DNA from: Croceicoccus sp.
Lineage (GTDB): Bacteria > Pseudomonadota > Alphaproteobacteria > Sphingomonadales > Sphingomonadaceae
DNA length: 64,000 nucleotides
Direction: 5' to 3'
Assembly (NCBI GenBank): GCA_002694745.1
Contig: NZMY01000050.1
Span: 456,232-520,231, forward strand
Both the position numbers and the translations under genes were made by a program. Below, piece by piece: positions 1 to 10,034 of this stretch. The notes under the pieces were generated by a model, which worked only from the letters and a program-made list of their open reading frames with translations, did no database searches and was not told the origin of the DNA. Position 1 is the stretch's first letter. Each line of letters opens with the position of its first letter.

Positions 1-468
1 GACGAAATAGAACCCCCAGTTGCGCGATAGGGCCATCCAGCCGCGATCGGACAACCCCTCGAACGCGGCGCCCAGCAGATATTTGAGCAGCGGCTTGCCC
101 ATGCGCCAGCCGACCAGCAGGGCGACCGCGAACAGCGCGTAGATGATCGTTGGCTTGACCTGGACGAACACGGGGTCCTGAAAAAAGATCGTCAGACCGC
201 CGAAGAACACGATCAGCGCGGTCGACAGCATCAGCATGGGGGTGATGTGCCCCAGCTTCCATTTCGACATGCCCAGCGCCACCAGCGCCGCCACGATGAA
301 CGCGCCGGTGCCCTTTACCACGGCCAGCACCTCGGCCACCGAATTGCTGGCATCCTCGGGCGCGAAATAGCGATAGACCAGAAAGAAAATCAGCAGCGGC
401 CCGTAATCGATGGCGAGGTTCAGCCAGCCGGATTTCTTCTTCGGCGCGGCGGTGTTTTCGTGGTCCAT
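1..468 (-). CDS. yciB: Septation protein A / inner membrane protein YciB family (3' part cut by window edge)
   Basis: Reverse-strand translation from ATG at 468 (MDHENTAAPKKKSGWLNLAIDYGPLLIFFLVYRYF...SKWKLGHITPMLMLSTALIVFFGGLTIFF) is typical IspZ/YciB. Absent from the ORF track because it runs off the edge. Start overlaps the ftsY stop (ATGA). Confidence 0.85.
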   Translation of the reverse strand, partial: MDHENTAAPKKKSGWLNLAIDYGPLLIFFLVYRYFAPEDASNSVAEVLAVVKGTGAFIVAALVALGMSKWKLGHITPMLMLSTALIVFFGGLTIFFQDPVFVQVKPTIIYALFAVALLVGWRMGKPLLKYLLGAAFEGLSDRGWMALSRNWGFYFV

Positions 469-1388
469 CAGGCTACTCCGGCAATCACGCGGGCGACGAG
501 GTCGGGGTCGAAGGGCCGCAGATCGTCGATCCCTTCGCCGACGCCGATGGCGTGGATCGGCAGGCCGTATTGCTCGGCCGCGGCGACTAGTACGCCGCCG
601 CGCGCGGTGCCGTCCAGCTTGGTCATGACAAGGCCGGTCACGCCCGCCACTTCGCGGAACACGTCGATCTGCGACAGCGCGTTCTGCCCGTTGGTGGCGT
701 CGAGCACCAGCACCACGTCATGCGGCGCCTCGGGGTTGAGGCGGCCGAGCACTTTGCGGATCTTGGCAAGCTCGTCCATCAGCTCGCGCTTGTTCTGCAG
801 GCGGCCCGCGGTGTCGACGATCAGCGCGTCGCTGCCCTTTTCGGTCGCGGCCTTGACCGCATCGAACACCACGCTGGCCGGATCGCCGCCTTCGGGGCCG
901 GTGACGATGGGAACGCCCACCCGGTCCGCCCAGACCTTCAGCTGACCGATCGCGGCGGCGCGGAACGTGTCGCCCGCGGCCAGGATCACGCTGTAATCCT
1001 CTTCCTGGAACAGATGCGCCAGCTTGGCGATGGTGGTTGTCTTGCCGCTGCCGTTGACGCCGATCACCAGCACGACATGCGGGCGGGGGAAGGCGGTCAC
1101 GTCCAGAGGTTTGGCCACCGGGCGCAGGATCTCCGCGATCTCGTCGGCCACCGCCTGCCGGATCGCCTGCTCGTCGGCGCCGCGGTCGAAGCGGCGGTCG
1201 GCAAGCTTTTCGCGTATCCGCATCGCCGCGCGCGGGCCGAGATCGGAGAGGATGAGCGCATCCTCCAGCTCGTCCAGCTGCGCATCGGTCAGGCGGGTCT
1301 GCCCGCCGATACCGGCGAGATTGCCCGCCAGACGGTCCGAGGTCTTGCGAAAGCCGCCGAAGACGCGGTCCTGCCAACTCTCGCTCAT
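468..1388 (-). CDS. ftsY: Signal recognition particle receptor FtsY
   Basis: NG-domain GTPase motifs GVNGSGKTTTIAKLA, DTAGR, TKLDGTARGG. Start set at MSESWQDRVFGGF inside the 363-aa ORF. Confidence 0.93.
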   Translation of the reverse strand: MSESWQDRVFGGFRKTSDRLAGNLAGIGGQTRLTDAQLDELEDALILSDLGPRAAMRIREKLADRRFDRGADEQAIRQAVADEIAEILRPVAKPLDVTAFPRPHVVLVIGVNGSGKTTTIAKLAHLFQEEDYSVILAAGDTFRAAAIGQLKVWADRVGVPIVTGPEGGDPASVVFDAVKAATEKGSDALIVDTAGRLQNKRELMDELAKIRKVLGRLNPEAPHDVVLVLDATNGQNALSQIDVFREVAGVTGLVMTKLDGTARGGVLVAAAEQYGLPIHAIGVGEGIDDLRPFDPDLVARVIAGVA

Positions 1389-2605
1389 GCGGCTTCTCCG
1401 ACCAGCAGGCCTTCGTCGCGGGCGGCGATGCGAAGACGGCGGGTTTCGCCCTGCTTCATGCCTTCCGGCAGGCGAACGGGTGCGAAATTGGCGGCGTGGC
1501 CGGTGCCGTCGCGTTCGGCCAGCACCGTCTGGGTCGAACCGATCAGTCCGTCCAGCCACCGGCTGCGCTGCCGCGCGACCGCTTCGCGCAATTCGGCGGC
1601 GCGGGCCTTTACCAGCACCGGATCGACCTGCGGCATGCGCGCGGCGGGTGTGCCGGGGCGCGGGCTGAAGGGAAAGACATGGCCATGGACGATATCGCAG
1701 GCGCTGACGATGGACAGATTATTGGCGTGCATGTCTTCCGTTTCGGTGGGAAATCCGGCGATGAGATCCGCGCCCACCGCGATTTCGGGGCGGCGGGCCT
1801 TCAGACGCTCGACAAGGTTGATCGCATCGGCGCGGCTGTGGCGGCGCTTCATGCGCTTGAGGATCATGTCGTCGCCCGACTGCAGCGATAGGTGCAGGTG
1901 CGGCATGAAGCGCGACTCGCTGCCGGCCATGTCCTCGATCAGCGGATCGATCTCCGCCCCGTCGATGGACGACAGGCGCAGGCGTTCGAGCGACGGGCAG
2001 GCGTCGAGGATGGCGCGCACTAGAACGCCCAGCGCGGGCGATCCGGGCAGGTCGTGGCCCCAGCTGGTCACGTCGACACCGGTCAAGACGATTTCGGGCG
2101 CGCCCTGTTCAAGATGGTCGGCAATTATCCGCACCACCTCGTCCACGGCAAGCGAGCGGCTGGCGCCGCGGCCCTGCGGGATGACGCAAAAGGTGCAGCT
2201 GTGGTCGCAGCCGTTCTGCACCGGCACGAAGGCGCGTGTGCGGACACGCGGTGCGGGCGCATCTTCGGCGGCGGGCAGAGAGCGGCCGGACAGCCAGGCG
2301 GCGGGCTCCAGCTTGGCGGCATTGGGGACCAGCCCGTCCACTTCGGGCATGGCGGACAGGCGTTCGCCCTCAATATCGGCGGCGCATCCGGTGACCAGCA
2401 GGCGCGCATCGGGATGGCGGCGGCGCAGGCGGCGGATTGCGCGGCGGGTCTGGCGGACGGCCTCCTGCGTGACGGCGCAGCTGTTCACCACCACGGTCGG
2501 GCTGGCGCTGGCGGTCAGCATGGCGCCGATGCGCTCGCTTTCCGCCATGTTGAGGCGGCAGCCGAGCGTCACGACCTCTGCCTCTTGATGACCGGGGACG
2601 CTCAA
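1385..2605 (-). CDS. mtaB: tRNA (t6A37) methylthiotransferase MtaB-like radical SAM enzyme
   Basis: VVTLGCRLNMAESE N-terminus, radical SAM motif CDHSCTFCVIPQGRG, TRAM-like C-terminus. Probable TTG start overlapping the dapF stop. Confidence 0.85.
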   Translation of the reverse strand: MSVPGHQEAEVVTLGCRLNMAESERIGAMLTASASPTVVVNSCAVTQEAVRQTRRAIRRLRRRHPDARLLVTGCAADIEGERLSAMPEVDGLVPNAAKLEPAAWLSGRSLPAAEDAPAPRVRTRAFVPVQNGCDHSCTFCVIPQGRGASRSLAVDEVVRIIADHLEQGAPEIVLTGVDVTSWGHDLPGSPALGVLVRAILDACPSLERLRLSSIDGAEIDPLIEDMAGSESRFMPHLHLSLQSGDDMILKRMKRRHSRADAINLVERLKARRPEIAVGADLIAGFPTETEDMHANNLSIVSACDIVHGHVFPFSPRPGTPAARMPQVDPVLVKARAAELREAVARQRSRWLDGLIGSTQTVLAERDGTGHAANFAPVRLPEGMKQGETRRLRIAARDEGLLVGEAA

Positions 2606-3426
2606 GCGTAGGCCCCCCAGTCGAACGATCCGGTATAGGAAACGGTCGCGGGCCCGGTCATGGTGATCCGGCCCTTCGCGTCCGCCGTGTCTTCGCCCCA
2701 TGCGATCAGCAAATCGCCGCCAGGCAGCGAGACCGTGACTTCGCGCTCCACCAGCCCGCGGCGCATCGCCCCAACGGCGGTGGCGCAGGCTCCGGTTCCG
2801 CAGGCCCGCGTCAGTCCCGCGCCGCGTTCCCACACGCGCAGCCGGATCGCGCTGCGCGACAGGATCTGCGCGGCATTCACGTTCACCGCCTGCGGGAAGA
2901 TGGGATCCTTCTCGATCACCGGGCCGATTTCGCCGAGGGGGACGGCATCCAGATCCTCGACGAAGAAGATCGCGTGCGGATTGCCGACATTCACCGCTAT
3001 CGGATTTTCGAGCATGTCCCAGCCCACCGGCATCGACAGCGTGTCCATCGCATAGGCCAGCGGGATCGCGTCCCAGTCAAAGCGCGGCACGCCCATGTCG
3101 ACCGCGATACCCGCGGGATCGGGCCGGGCCGAGATCGTGCCGCCCAGCGTCTCGATCGTGACCGCATCGCCAGCGAGCAGGCCGACCGCGCGGGTCGCAT
3201 TGCCGCAAGCCTCGACCTCGCCGCCGTCCCGGTTGAAGATGCGCATCTTGAGGTCCGCCGTGTCCGAAGGCTCGATCAGCACGAGTTGGTCGCAGCCGAT
3301 GCCGGTATGGCGATCGGCGAGCGCCGCCGCGACCTCGCCATTAATCGGCGGCAGGGCCTGAACGCGGGCATCGAGCACGACGAAATCATTGCCGAGCCCA
3401 TGCATCTTGGTGAAGGGGATGCGCAT
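2602..3426 (-). CDS. dapF: Diaminopimelate epimerase
   Basis: MHGLGNDFVVLDAR, EACGNATRAV and RACGTGACA motifs (two catalytic Cys). Confidence 0.93.
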   Translation of the reverse strand: MRIPFTKMHGLGNDFVVLDARVQALPPINGEVAAALADRHTGIGCDQLVLIEPSDTADLKMRIFNRDGGEVEACGNATRAVGLLAGDAVTIETLGGTISARPDPAGIAVDMGVPRFDWDAIPLAYAMDTLSMPVGWDMLENPIAVNVGNPHAIFFVEDLDAVPLGEIGPVIEKDPIFPQAVNVNAAQILSRSAIRLRVWERGAGLTRACGTGACATAVGAMRRGLVEREVTVSLPGGDLLIAWGEDTADAKGRITMTGPATVSYTGSFDWGAYA

Positions 3427-3515
3427 GATGTGCCGCATCTATGCAGCGGGCGGCGCTACGTCCAGTCCCGTGGGCATTCAGGGCGCGTGTTCAGGGGCGG
3501 GAAGGGCAAGCAGCC

Positions 3516-5195
3516 TCAGGCGCCCGCCACTTTCCGTCCGTCGTCGCCGCGCGGCGTCGGGGCAAGCCTCGGTTCACTGCGGACATCCTCGGCCAGCCGC
3601 GCTTCGCTCTTCAAACGGGCGCGAACCTTTTCGGCGGGTTCGGGGCGGCCATAGAAATAGCCCTGTCCCTTGAACTGGCCCAGCGTGCGGAGGCGGTCGC
3701 GCACATGCTCGCTCTCGATCCCTTCCGCCGTTACCGGCAGACGCATGCCCGCGCCGATCGAACTGATCGCGCCGACGAGCGCGGAATTGTCGCCCCCGCG
3801 GCCCAGTTCGGCGATGAAGCTGCGGTCGATCTTGATCCGGTCGAAGGGCAGCGCGCGCAATTGCGCGATCGATGCATAGCCGGTGCCGAAATCGTCGAGG
3901 CTGACCGATACGCCCTGGTTCTTGAGGCTGGTGACCAGCGAGCGAACCAGTCCGATATTCTCGTGCAGGCAGCTTTCGGTGACTTCGATCTCAAGCCGTT
4001 CGGGCGGGAATTTCGCCTCGGCCAGCAATTTGAGCAATTTCTGCGCGAACCACGGATCGCGCATCTGGATCGGCGAGATATTGACCGAGAGGGTCAGCGA
4101 AGGATCCCATTCGGCCGCGTCCTTCAGCGCCTGCGCGATGACCGATTCGGACAATTCCGCGATGCAGCCGATCTCCTCGGCGACCGGGATGAAGAAATCG
4201 GGCGTGACAAGGCCGAGCGTCGGCGACTGCCAGCGGGCCAGCATTTCGAAACCGGTCAGCTCGCCCGTTTCGACATCGACCTGCTGTTCGTAGAATGGCA
4301 CGAACTCGCCGCGCGAAATGCCGCGCCGGATACCGCTTTCCAGCTCGCTGCGCAGCTTCAGCTCGCGCTCCATCTCGGGCGTGAACCAGTCATACCGGTT
4401 CCGGCCCAGTTTTTTCGCGTGATACATGGCGACATCGGCCATGTGCAGCAATTCGCCCGCCGCGTTCGATCCGGGATGGTCCAGTTCCACGCTGGTCGCG
4501 AGGCCGATCGAAAGACCGACGGCCAGCTCGCCGCCGTTGATGGCGATGGGTTTCTGGGCAATGTCGATGATGCTGGTCGCCAGCTGGTCGATCAGATCGG
4601 GCGAGGAGCGGCTATAGGGAACCACGCATGCGAATTCGTCACCGCCAAGCCGTGCGAGGCGGGCGCCCGGCGGCATCTGGGCGCGAATGCGGCGCGCGAT
4701 CTCGATCAGCATGGAATCGCCTGCGCGGTGGCCGTTGAGATCGTTGATCTGCTTGAAATTGTCGAGATCGATCATCACGAAGGCGACCGCGTTGTCGGCC
4801 TTCTCGGCGTCGATCACCATCTCCTCGGTCAGCGGCAGAATGGATCGGCGGTTGAGCGAGCCAGTCAGCGGATCGGTCAGCGCCAGTTCGCGCGCTTCTT
4901 CTTCTGCGATGCGGCTCTTTTCGACCTCGCTGATCAGTTCGCGGTAACGCCGCCAGCCGAAGATGATGAGCGCGATGTTTAGCAGCAGCGCACTGGCGGC
5001 CCATTGCGCCGGGCCTTCGCTGTCGCCCGTGATAAAACCGATCACCTGCGGCATCACCGCACCCGCGTGCCCAACCAGCATGATGGCGGCGGCGATGATG
5101 ACCCCCAACAGCACGAGATCGCGCTCCCCCCGGGGATACCGGTCGGTCAGGCGAATGACGCCCTCTGTCTGGGGATTTTCGGCGCGATTGTTCAT
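3516..5195 (-). CDS. Membrane-anchored GGDEF/EAL bifunctional protein
   Basis: LARLGGDEFACV (GGDEF), EAL domain with GFEMLARW, EVTESCLHEN, LDDFGTGYAS. Two N-terminal TM segments. Start MNNRAENP chosen; ORF extends to 5258. Confidence 0.85.
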   Translation of the reverse strand: MNNRAENPQTEGVIRLTDRYPRGERDLVLLGVIIAAAIMLVGHAGAVMPQVIGFITGDSEGPAQWAASALLLNIALIIFGWRRYRELISEVEKSRIAEEEARELALTDPLTGSLNRRSILPLTEEMVIDAEKADNAVAFVMIDLDNFKQINDLNGHRAGDSMLIEIARRIRAQMPPGARLARLGGDEFACVVPYSRSSPDLIDQLATSIIDIAQKPIAINGGELAVGLSIGLATSVELDHPGSNAAGELLHMADVAMYHAKKLGRNRYDWFTPEMERELKLRSELESGIRRGISRGEFVPFYEQQVDVETGELTGFEMLARWQSPTLGLVTPDFFIPVAEEIGCIAELSESVIAQALKDAAEWDPSLTLSVNISPIQMRDPWFAQKLLKLLAEAKFPPERLEIEVTESCLHENIGLVRSLVTSLKNQGVSVSLDDFGTGYASIAQLRALPFDRIKIDRSFIAELGRGGDNSALVGAISSIGAGMRLPVTAEGIESEHVRDRLRTLGQFKGQGYFYGRPEPAEKVRARLKSEARLAEDVRSEPRLAPTPRGDDGRKVAGA

Positions 5196-5562
5196 CGCAA
5201 ATTTGCTCCACGGCCCTTTGGCGCGTTTCCGGCGCCGGAACGGAATTGCTAGCCGCAAGACCCTAAAAAGAGGTTAAGCCGCGTTCGTGCCGCCGCGCCG
5301 CGCCCGGACCGCGGGAAGGCTTGCCATCGTGAGGGCCTGTCTGTATGAGGCGCCGCAGACGGAAAGGGCGGGCCATGGGCAGGCTCTGACCGGATCATGC
5401 ACAAGGGCGGTTCCAGGCGGCACCGCACGCATTGACATACACGCTGGTCGGCGAGGTTTCGCCCACCGGCGTTTTCGGCGTTTTGCGCCGGATCTGAACG
5501 GCCACGCGGCGATTTTCGCGGCAGGCGTAACTGGAGAAGCGGCATGACAGCCGGAGGTGACC

Positions 5563-7041
5563 ATGTTTGACGCACTGTCCGACCGGCTCGGCAATGTTTT
5601 CGATTCGCTGCGGGGCCGCGGCGCGCTGAAGGAAGACGATGTCCGCACCGCCATGCGCGAAGTGCGGATCGCATTGCTGGAGGCCGATGTCGCGCTTCCG
5701 GTGGTGCGCCGCTTCATCGACACCGTCACCGAACGCGCGATCGGGCAGGAAGTGCTCCGATCGGTCACGCCGGGGCAGCAGGTCGTCAAGATCGTCAATG
5801 ACGCGCTGGTCGAAATGCTGGGCGGCGATCCCGCGGAAGGCGGCAGCGCGCAGGCGGCCAAGCTGGATCTCGACGCCAAGCCGCCGGTCGTGATCATGAT
5901 GGTCGGCCTGCAGGGCTCGGGCAAGACGACCAGCACCGCCAAGATCGCCAAGCGGCTGAAGGAGACCGAGGGCAAGAAGGTCATGATGGCCTCGCTCGAC
6001 GTCAATCGCCCGGCGGCGCAGGAACAGCTGGCCATTCTGGGCGAGCAGGCGGGCGTGGCGACGCTCCCGATCGTGGGGGGGCAGCAGCCGGTCGATATCG
6101 CGAACCGCGCGATTTCCTCGGCCAAGCTGCAAAGCTTCGACGTGCTGATGCTCGACACCGCGGGCCGCCTGCATGTCGACGAAGCGCTGATGGCCGAGAT
6201 GAAGGCCGTGGCCAGCGTCTCGACCCCCAGGGAAGTGCTGCTGGTCGTCGACTCGCTGACGGGCCAGGACGCGGTCAATGTCGCGCAGAGCTTCACCGGC
6301 GAAGTGCCGCTGACCGGCGTGGTGCTGACCCGCATGGACGGCGATGCACGCGGCGGTGCGGCGCTGTCGATGCGTGCCGTCACCGGCAAGCCGATCAAGT
6401 TCGCGGGCACGGGCGAAAAGCTCGACGCGATCGAGGCGTTCCATCCCTCGCGCGTGGCCAATCGCATTTTGGGCATGGGCGACATCGTGTCGATGGTCGA
6501 AAAGGCCGCGACCGCCGTCAAGGAAGAAGACGCCGAACGCCTCGCCAAGCGCATGGCGAAGGGGGAGTTCGACATGAACGACCTTCGCATGCAGCTGCAG
6601 CAGATGACCAAGATGGGCGGCATCGGCGCGATCGCAGGCATGCTGCCGGGCATGAAGAAGGCCAAGGCGGCGATGGCGCAGTCGGGCATGGACGACAAGG
6701 TCCTGCTCCACATGGACGCGATCATCTCGTCGATGACTCCGAAAGAGCGCGAGAAGCCGCAGCTTTTGAACGCGCGTCGCAAGAAACGCATCGCGGCAGG
6801 GTCCGGCACGCAGGTGCAGGACGTGAACAAGCTTCTGAAAATGCATCAGGAAATGGCGAAGGCCATGAAGCAGATCAAGAAGATGGGCGGGCTGAAGGGT
6901 CTGGGCCAGCTGTTCGGCAAGGGCGGTCTGGGCGCGGCCATGCCGGGGCTTGGCGGCGGCGGCGGAATGGGCGGCATGCCGGGCCTTCCGGGCGGCGGAG
7001 ATATTCCGCCCGAGCTGCAGGATCTGCTCAAGAAAAAATGA
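5563..7041 (+). CDS. ffh: Signal recognition particle protein Ffh (SRP54)
   Basis: GLQGSGKTTSTAKIAKRL, DTAGRLHVDE, methionine-rich M domain. Strong RBS ggaggtgacc. Confidence 0.95.
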   Translation: MFDALSDRLGNVFDSLRGRGALKEDDVRTAMREVRIALLEADVALPVVRRFIDTVTERAIGQEVLRSVTPGQQVVKIVNDALVEMLGGDPAEGGSAQAAKLDLDAKPPVVIMMVGLQGSGKTTSTAKIAKRLKETEGKKVMMASLDVNRPAAQEQLAILGEQAGVATLPIVGGQQPVDIANRAISSAKLQSFDVLMLDTAGRLHVDEALMAEMKAVASVSTPREVLLVVDSLTGQDAVNVAQSFTGEVPLTGVVLTRMDGDARGGAALSMRAVTGKPIKFAGTGEKLDAIEAFHPSRVANRILGMGDIVSMVEKAATAVKEEDAERLAKRMAKGEFDMNDLRMQLQQMTKMGGIGAIAGMLPGMKKAKAAMAQSGMDDKVLLHMDAIISSMTPKEREKPQLLNARRKKRIAAGSGTQVQDVNKLLKMHQEMAKAMKQIKKMGGLKGLGQLFGKGGLGAAMPGLGGGGGMGGMPGLPGGGDIPPELQDLLKKK

Positions 7042-7090
7042 TTTAACCGTAATTTCAGTGATTTGAATATTGTTCGAAAGGTAGTTTGAT

Positions 7091-7558
7091 ATGGCAGTTG
7101 CAATTCGTCTGGCGCGCGGCGGCGCGAAGAAGCGTCCCTATTACCGCATCGTCGTCTCCGACACGCGCAGCGCGCGCGATGGCAAGTATCTGGAACAGGT
7201 CGGCGTCTACAATCCCGTCCTGCCCAAGGATTCGGAAGATCGCGTCAAGCTGATCGAGGACCGCATCCGTTATTGGCTGGGCGTCGGCGCGCAGCCGACC
7301 GACCGCGTTGCTCGCTTCCTCGACGCCGCGGGTATCCAGGAGCGTGCGGCTCGCAACAACCCCAAGAAGGCGGAGCCGGGCGAAAAGGCCAAGGAACGCG
7401 CCGAGGAAAAGGCTTCGAAGGCCGCTGAAGCCGAGGAAGCCCGCAAGGCTGCCGAGGAAGAAGCCAAGAAGCCCGCAGAAGCGCCGGCTGAAGAAGCGGC
7501 TGCCGAAGAGGCGCCTGCTGAAGAAGCCGCGGCTGAAGAGACTGCGACCGAAGAGTAA
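7091..7558 (+). CDS. rpsP: 30S ribosomal protein S16 with Ala/Glu/Lys-rich C-terminal extension
   Basis: [42 protein letters not shown] is canonical bS16, followed by a low-complexity acidic tail. Confidence 0.95.
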   Translation: MAVAIRLARGGAKKRPYYRIVVSDTRSARDGKYLEQVGVYNPVLPKDSEDRVKLIEDRIRYWLGVGAQPTDRVARFLDAAGIQERAARNNPKKAEPGEKAKERAEEKASKAAEAEEARKAAEEEAKKPAEAPAEEAAAEEAPAEEAAAEETATEE

Positions 7559-7578
7559 GATCGGTAAAGGCCGGACTG

Positions 7579-8124
7579 ATGGCGATTGCCCAGCGTATCG
7601 TGCTTGCCGCCATTGCCGGCGCGCATGGCGTGAATGGCGAGGTCCGGCTGAAACTGTTCGGCGAAGGCGTGGAGTCGCTGAGGAGATTCCGCGCCTTCAC
7701 GCTTTTGCGCGAGGTACCTTCCGGTATTGGGGGCGGCGAATCGCGCGAGGTCAGCCCCAAGAAATTGCGGGACGACGGCAAGGGCGGGGCGATCCTGAAG
7801 CTGGCCGGCGTCGACAATCGCAATGCGGCCGAGGCGCTGCGCGGCATGGTGCTGACCGTGGCCCGCGAGGAACTGCCTCCGCTGGAAGAGGGCGAATATT
7901 ACCACGCCGATCTGCTGGGTCTGTCCGCCGTATCCGATACGGGCGAGGCGCTGGGCACGGTGATCGCCATCGACAATTACGGTGCGGGCGACGTGATCGA
8001 GATCGAGCGGCCAGCGGCGGAGGGCGAGAAGCCCAAGCGCTTCATGGTGCCGATGCGGCCCGAAGCGGTGCCCGAATGGGACGCGGCGCGGATCGTGATT
8101 TCGTCCGACTTCGCGGCGGATTAA
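7579..8124 (+). CDS. rimM: Ribosome maturation factor RimM
   Basis: Position after rpsP, GAHGVNGEVRLKLF N-terminus, PRC-barrel C-terminal half. Confidence 0.9.
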   Translation: MAIAQRIVLAAIAGAHGVNGEVRLKLFGEGVESLRRFRAFTLLREVPSGIGGGESREVSPKKLRDDGKGGAILKLAGVDNRNAAEALRGMVLTVAREELPPLEEGEYYHADLLGLSAVSDTGEALGTVIAIDNYGAGDVIEIERPAAEGEKPKRFMVPMRPEAVPEWDAARIVISSDFAAD

Positions 8125-9125
8125 TCGCCGCCGACTATTTCGGCGAACAAGCCGCCGTCGACGTTCGATCCCGATATGACCACCACGGTCGCGCCATCCG
8201 CAGCGGGCGCCTTGCCTGCCAGCAGCGCGGCGAGCGCGACGGCGCCGCCCGGTTCGACCACCAGCTTCAGCACCTCGAACGCATAACGCATGGCGCGGCG
8301 AACCTCGTCGTCCGTGACCGCCAGCCCGCCGCTCAGGAGAGCCTTGTTGATCGGGAAGGTCAGGGCGCCGGGCGTCGGGGCCAGCAGGGCGTCGCATATC
8401 GACACGGCATCCGCCGCGACGGGCTCGCGTGTTCCTGACGTCAGCGATCGGGCCGTATCGTCAAAGGCCGCGGGTTCGACCGAATAGATCGCCGCATCCG
8501 GCAGACAGGGCCGCATGGCGGTGGCAATGCCGGCCACCAGCCCGCCACCGCCGCAGCAGACCAGCACCTGGCCGATGGACGCGCTTGCCTCGTCGGCCTG
8601 CTTGAGTATTTCCAGCCCGACCGTGCCCTGACCCGCGATGATGAAGGGATCGTCATAGGACGGCACCAGCACCGCGCCGCGCTCCTCGGCGAGGGCGGTG
8701 GCGATGGTCTCGCGCGACTGGGTCCGGCGGTCATAGGCGACGATATCTGCCCCAAGCGCGCTTGTGTTGGCCGTTTTAACCGACGGCGCATCGGCGGGCA
8801 TCACGAGGGTGGCGGGAATGCCCAGAATGCGCGCCGCCGCCGCCACACCCTGCGCGTGATTGCCCGACGACCATGCGACCACGCCTTTCGCGCGGTCCTG
8901 CTGAGGGATACGAGCAAGCCGGTTATAGGCGCCGCGAAACTTGAACGCGCCTCCGATCTGCGCGCCCTCGAACTTCAGCAGGACGCGCCGTCCGGTGCGC
9001 TCGTTCAGGAACGGAGATTCGATTAAAGGCGTGCGAACTGCCACGCCGCGGATCAAGTCCGCCGCACCATCGACATGCTGCGGTCCGATGGCAAGTGCCA
9101 ATTCCTGTCCTGCCGGGTCCTGCAC
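8121..9125 (-). CDS. PLP-dependent threonine/serine dehydratase family protein
   Basis: FKFRGAYNRL PLP-lysine motif, SSGNHAQGVA, CCGGGGLVAGIA. Confidence 0.85.
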   Translation of the reverse strand: MQDPAGQELALAIGPQHVDGAADLIRGVAVRTPLIESPFLNERTGRRVLLKFEGAQIGGAFKFRGAYNRLARIPQQDRAKGVVAWSSGNHAQGVAAAARILGIPATLVMPADAPSVKTANTSALGADIVAYDRRTQSRETIATALAEERGAVLVPSYDDPFIIAGQGTVGLEILKQADEASASIGQVLVCCGGGGLVAGIATAMRPCLPDAAIYSVEPAAFDDTARSLTSGTREPVAADAVSICDALLAPTPGALTFPINKALLSGGLAVTDDEVRRAMRYAFEVLKLVVEPGGAVALAALLAGKAPAADGATVVVISGSNVDGGLFAEIVGGD

Positions 9126-9128
9126 GGC

Positions 9129-10028
9129 CTAGCCCTCGCGCAGTTCCTTGGCGAGCAGCCTGAACTCGTCCGCGCGGGGCGAGCCGCGCCGCCAGACCAG
9201 CGCGATCTGGCGCGCCGCGTTCTTGGATTTCAGCTGTCGGGCCACGACATTCGTGCCGTCCAATATCCCCGATTCCAGCGCCATTTCGGGCAGCATGGTA
9301 AGGCCCAGCCCGTTGTCCACCATCTGCACCAGCGTATGGAGAGAGGTGCCGATCATCGTGGCCGATGCCCGCAATTCGGGCCGGTTGCAGGCCGCCAGCG
9401 CATGTTCCTTGAGGCAGTGCCCGTCTTCCAGCAGCAGCAGGCGCGCCTCGTCTATCATCGAGGGCGGCACGAGTTCGGGCGGATCGCGCGGATCGTCCTT
9501 GGGAAAGGCGACGAACAGGCGGTCGTTGAACAGGATTTCGCTGTCGACCTCGCCGGTCGCGAAGGGCAGGGCCAGCAGCACGCAATCGGCGCGCCCGTGC
9601 TGCAGCGACTCGATGGCGTCGGCGCTCGGCTCCTCGCGCAGGAAGAGCTTGAGGCTGGGGCGCTCCTTGCGCAGGCGCGGCAGGATCTTGGGGAGCAGGA
9701 AGGGCGCGATGGTGGGGATCACGCTCATGCGCAGTTCGCCCGACAGCGGCTTGCCCGCCGACTGGACGAGTTCGGCCAGCTCCTCCGCCTCGCGCAGCAA
9801 GACATGCGCCTTGTCCACCACGCGCTCGCCCAATGGCGTAAAGCGCACCACGCGGCGGGTGCGTTCGACCAGCGTGACGCCCAGCAGCGATTCCAGCTCG
9901 CGAATGCCGGCGGACAGGGTGGACTGCGAGACGTAGCAGCTTTCCGCCGCGCGCCCGAAATGGCGCTTTTCGTGCAGCGCCAGCAGATATTGCAGCTGCT
10001 TGAGCGTCGGCAGATAGGTGTTCTTCAA
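9129..10028 (-). CDS. oxyR: OxyR-like LysR-family hydrogen peroxide sensor
   Basis: LysR HTH (LKQLQYLLALHEKRHFGRAAESCYVSQSTLSAGI). Paired cysteines HCLKEHALAAC match the OxyR C199/C208 spacing. Confidence 0.82.
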   Translation of the reverse strand: MKNTYLPTLKQLQYLLALHEKRHFGRAAESCYVSQSTLSAGIRELESLLGVTLVERTRRVVRFTPLGERVVDKAHVLLREAEELAELVQSAGKPLSGELRMSVIPTIAPFLLPKILPRLRKERPSLKLFLREEPSADAIESLQHGRADCVLLALPFATGEVDSEILFNDRLFVAFPKDDPRDPPELVPPSMIDEARLLLLEDGHCLKEHALAACNRPELRASATMIGTSLHTLVQMVDNGLGLTMLPEMALESGILDGTNVVARQLKSKNAARQIALVWRRGSPRADEFRLLAKELREG

Positions 10029-10034
10029 GGCACC

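Noticed and set aside
720-2588. 622-aa plus-strand ORF
   Set aside because: Shadow ORF antisense to ftsY/mtaB; low-complexity Arg/Ser-rich translation with no recognisable domain.
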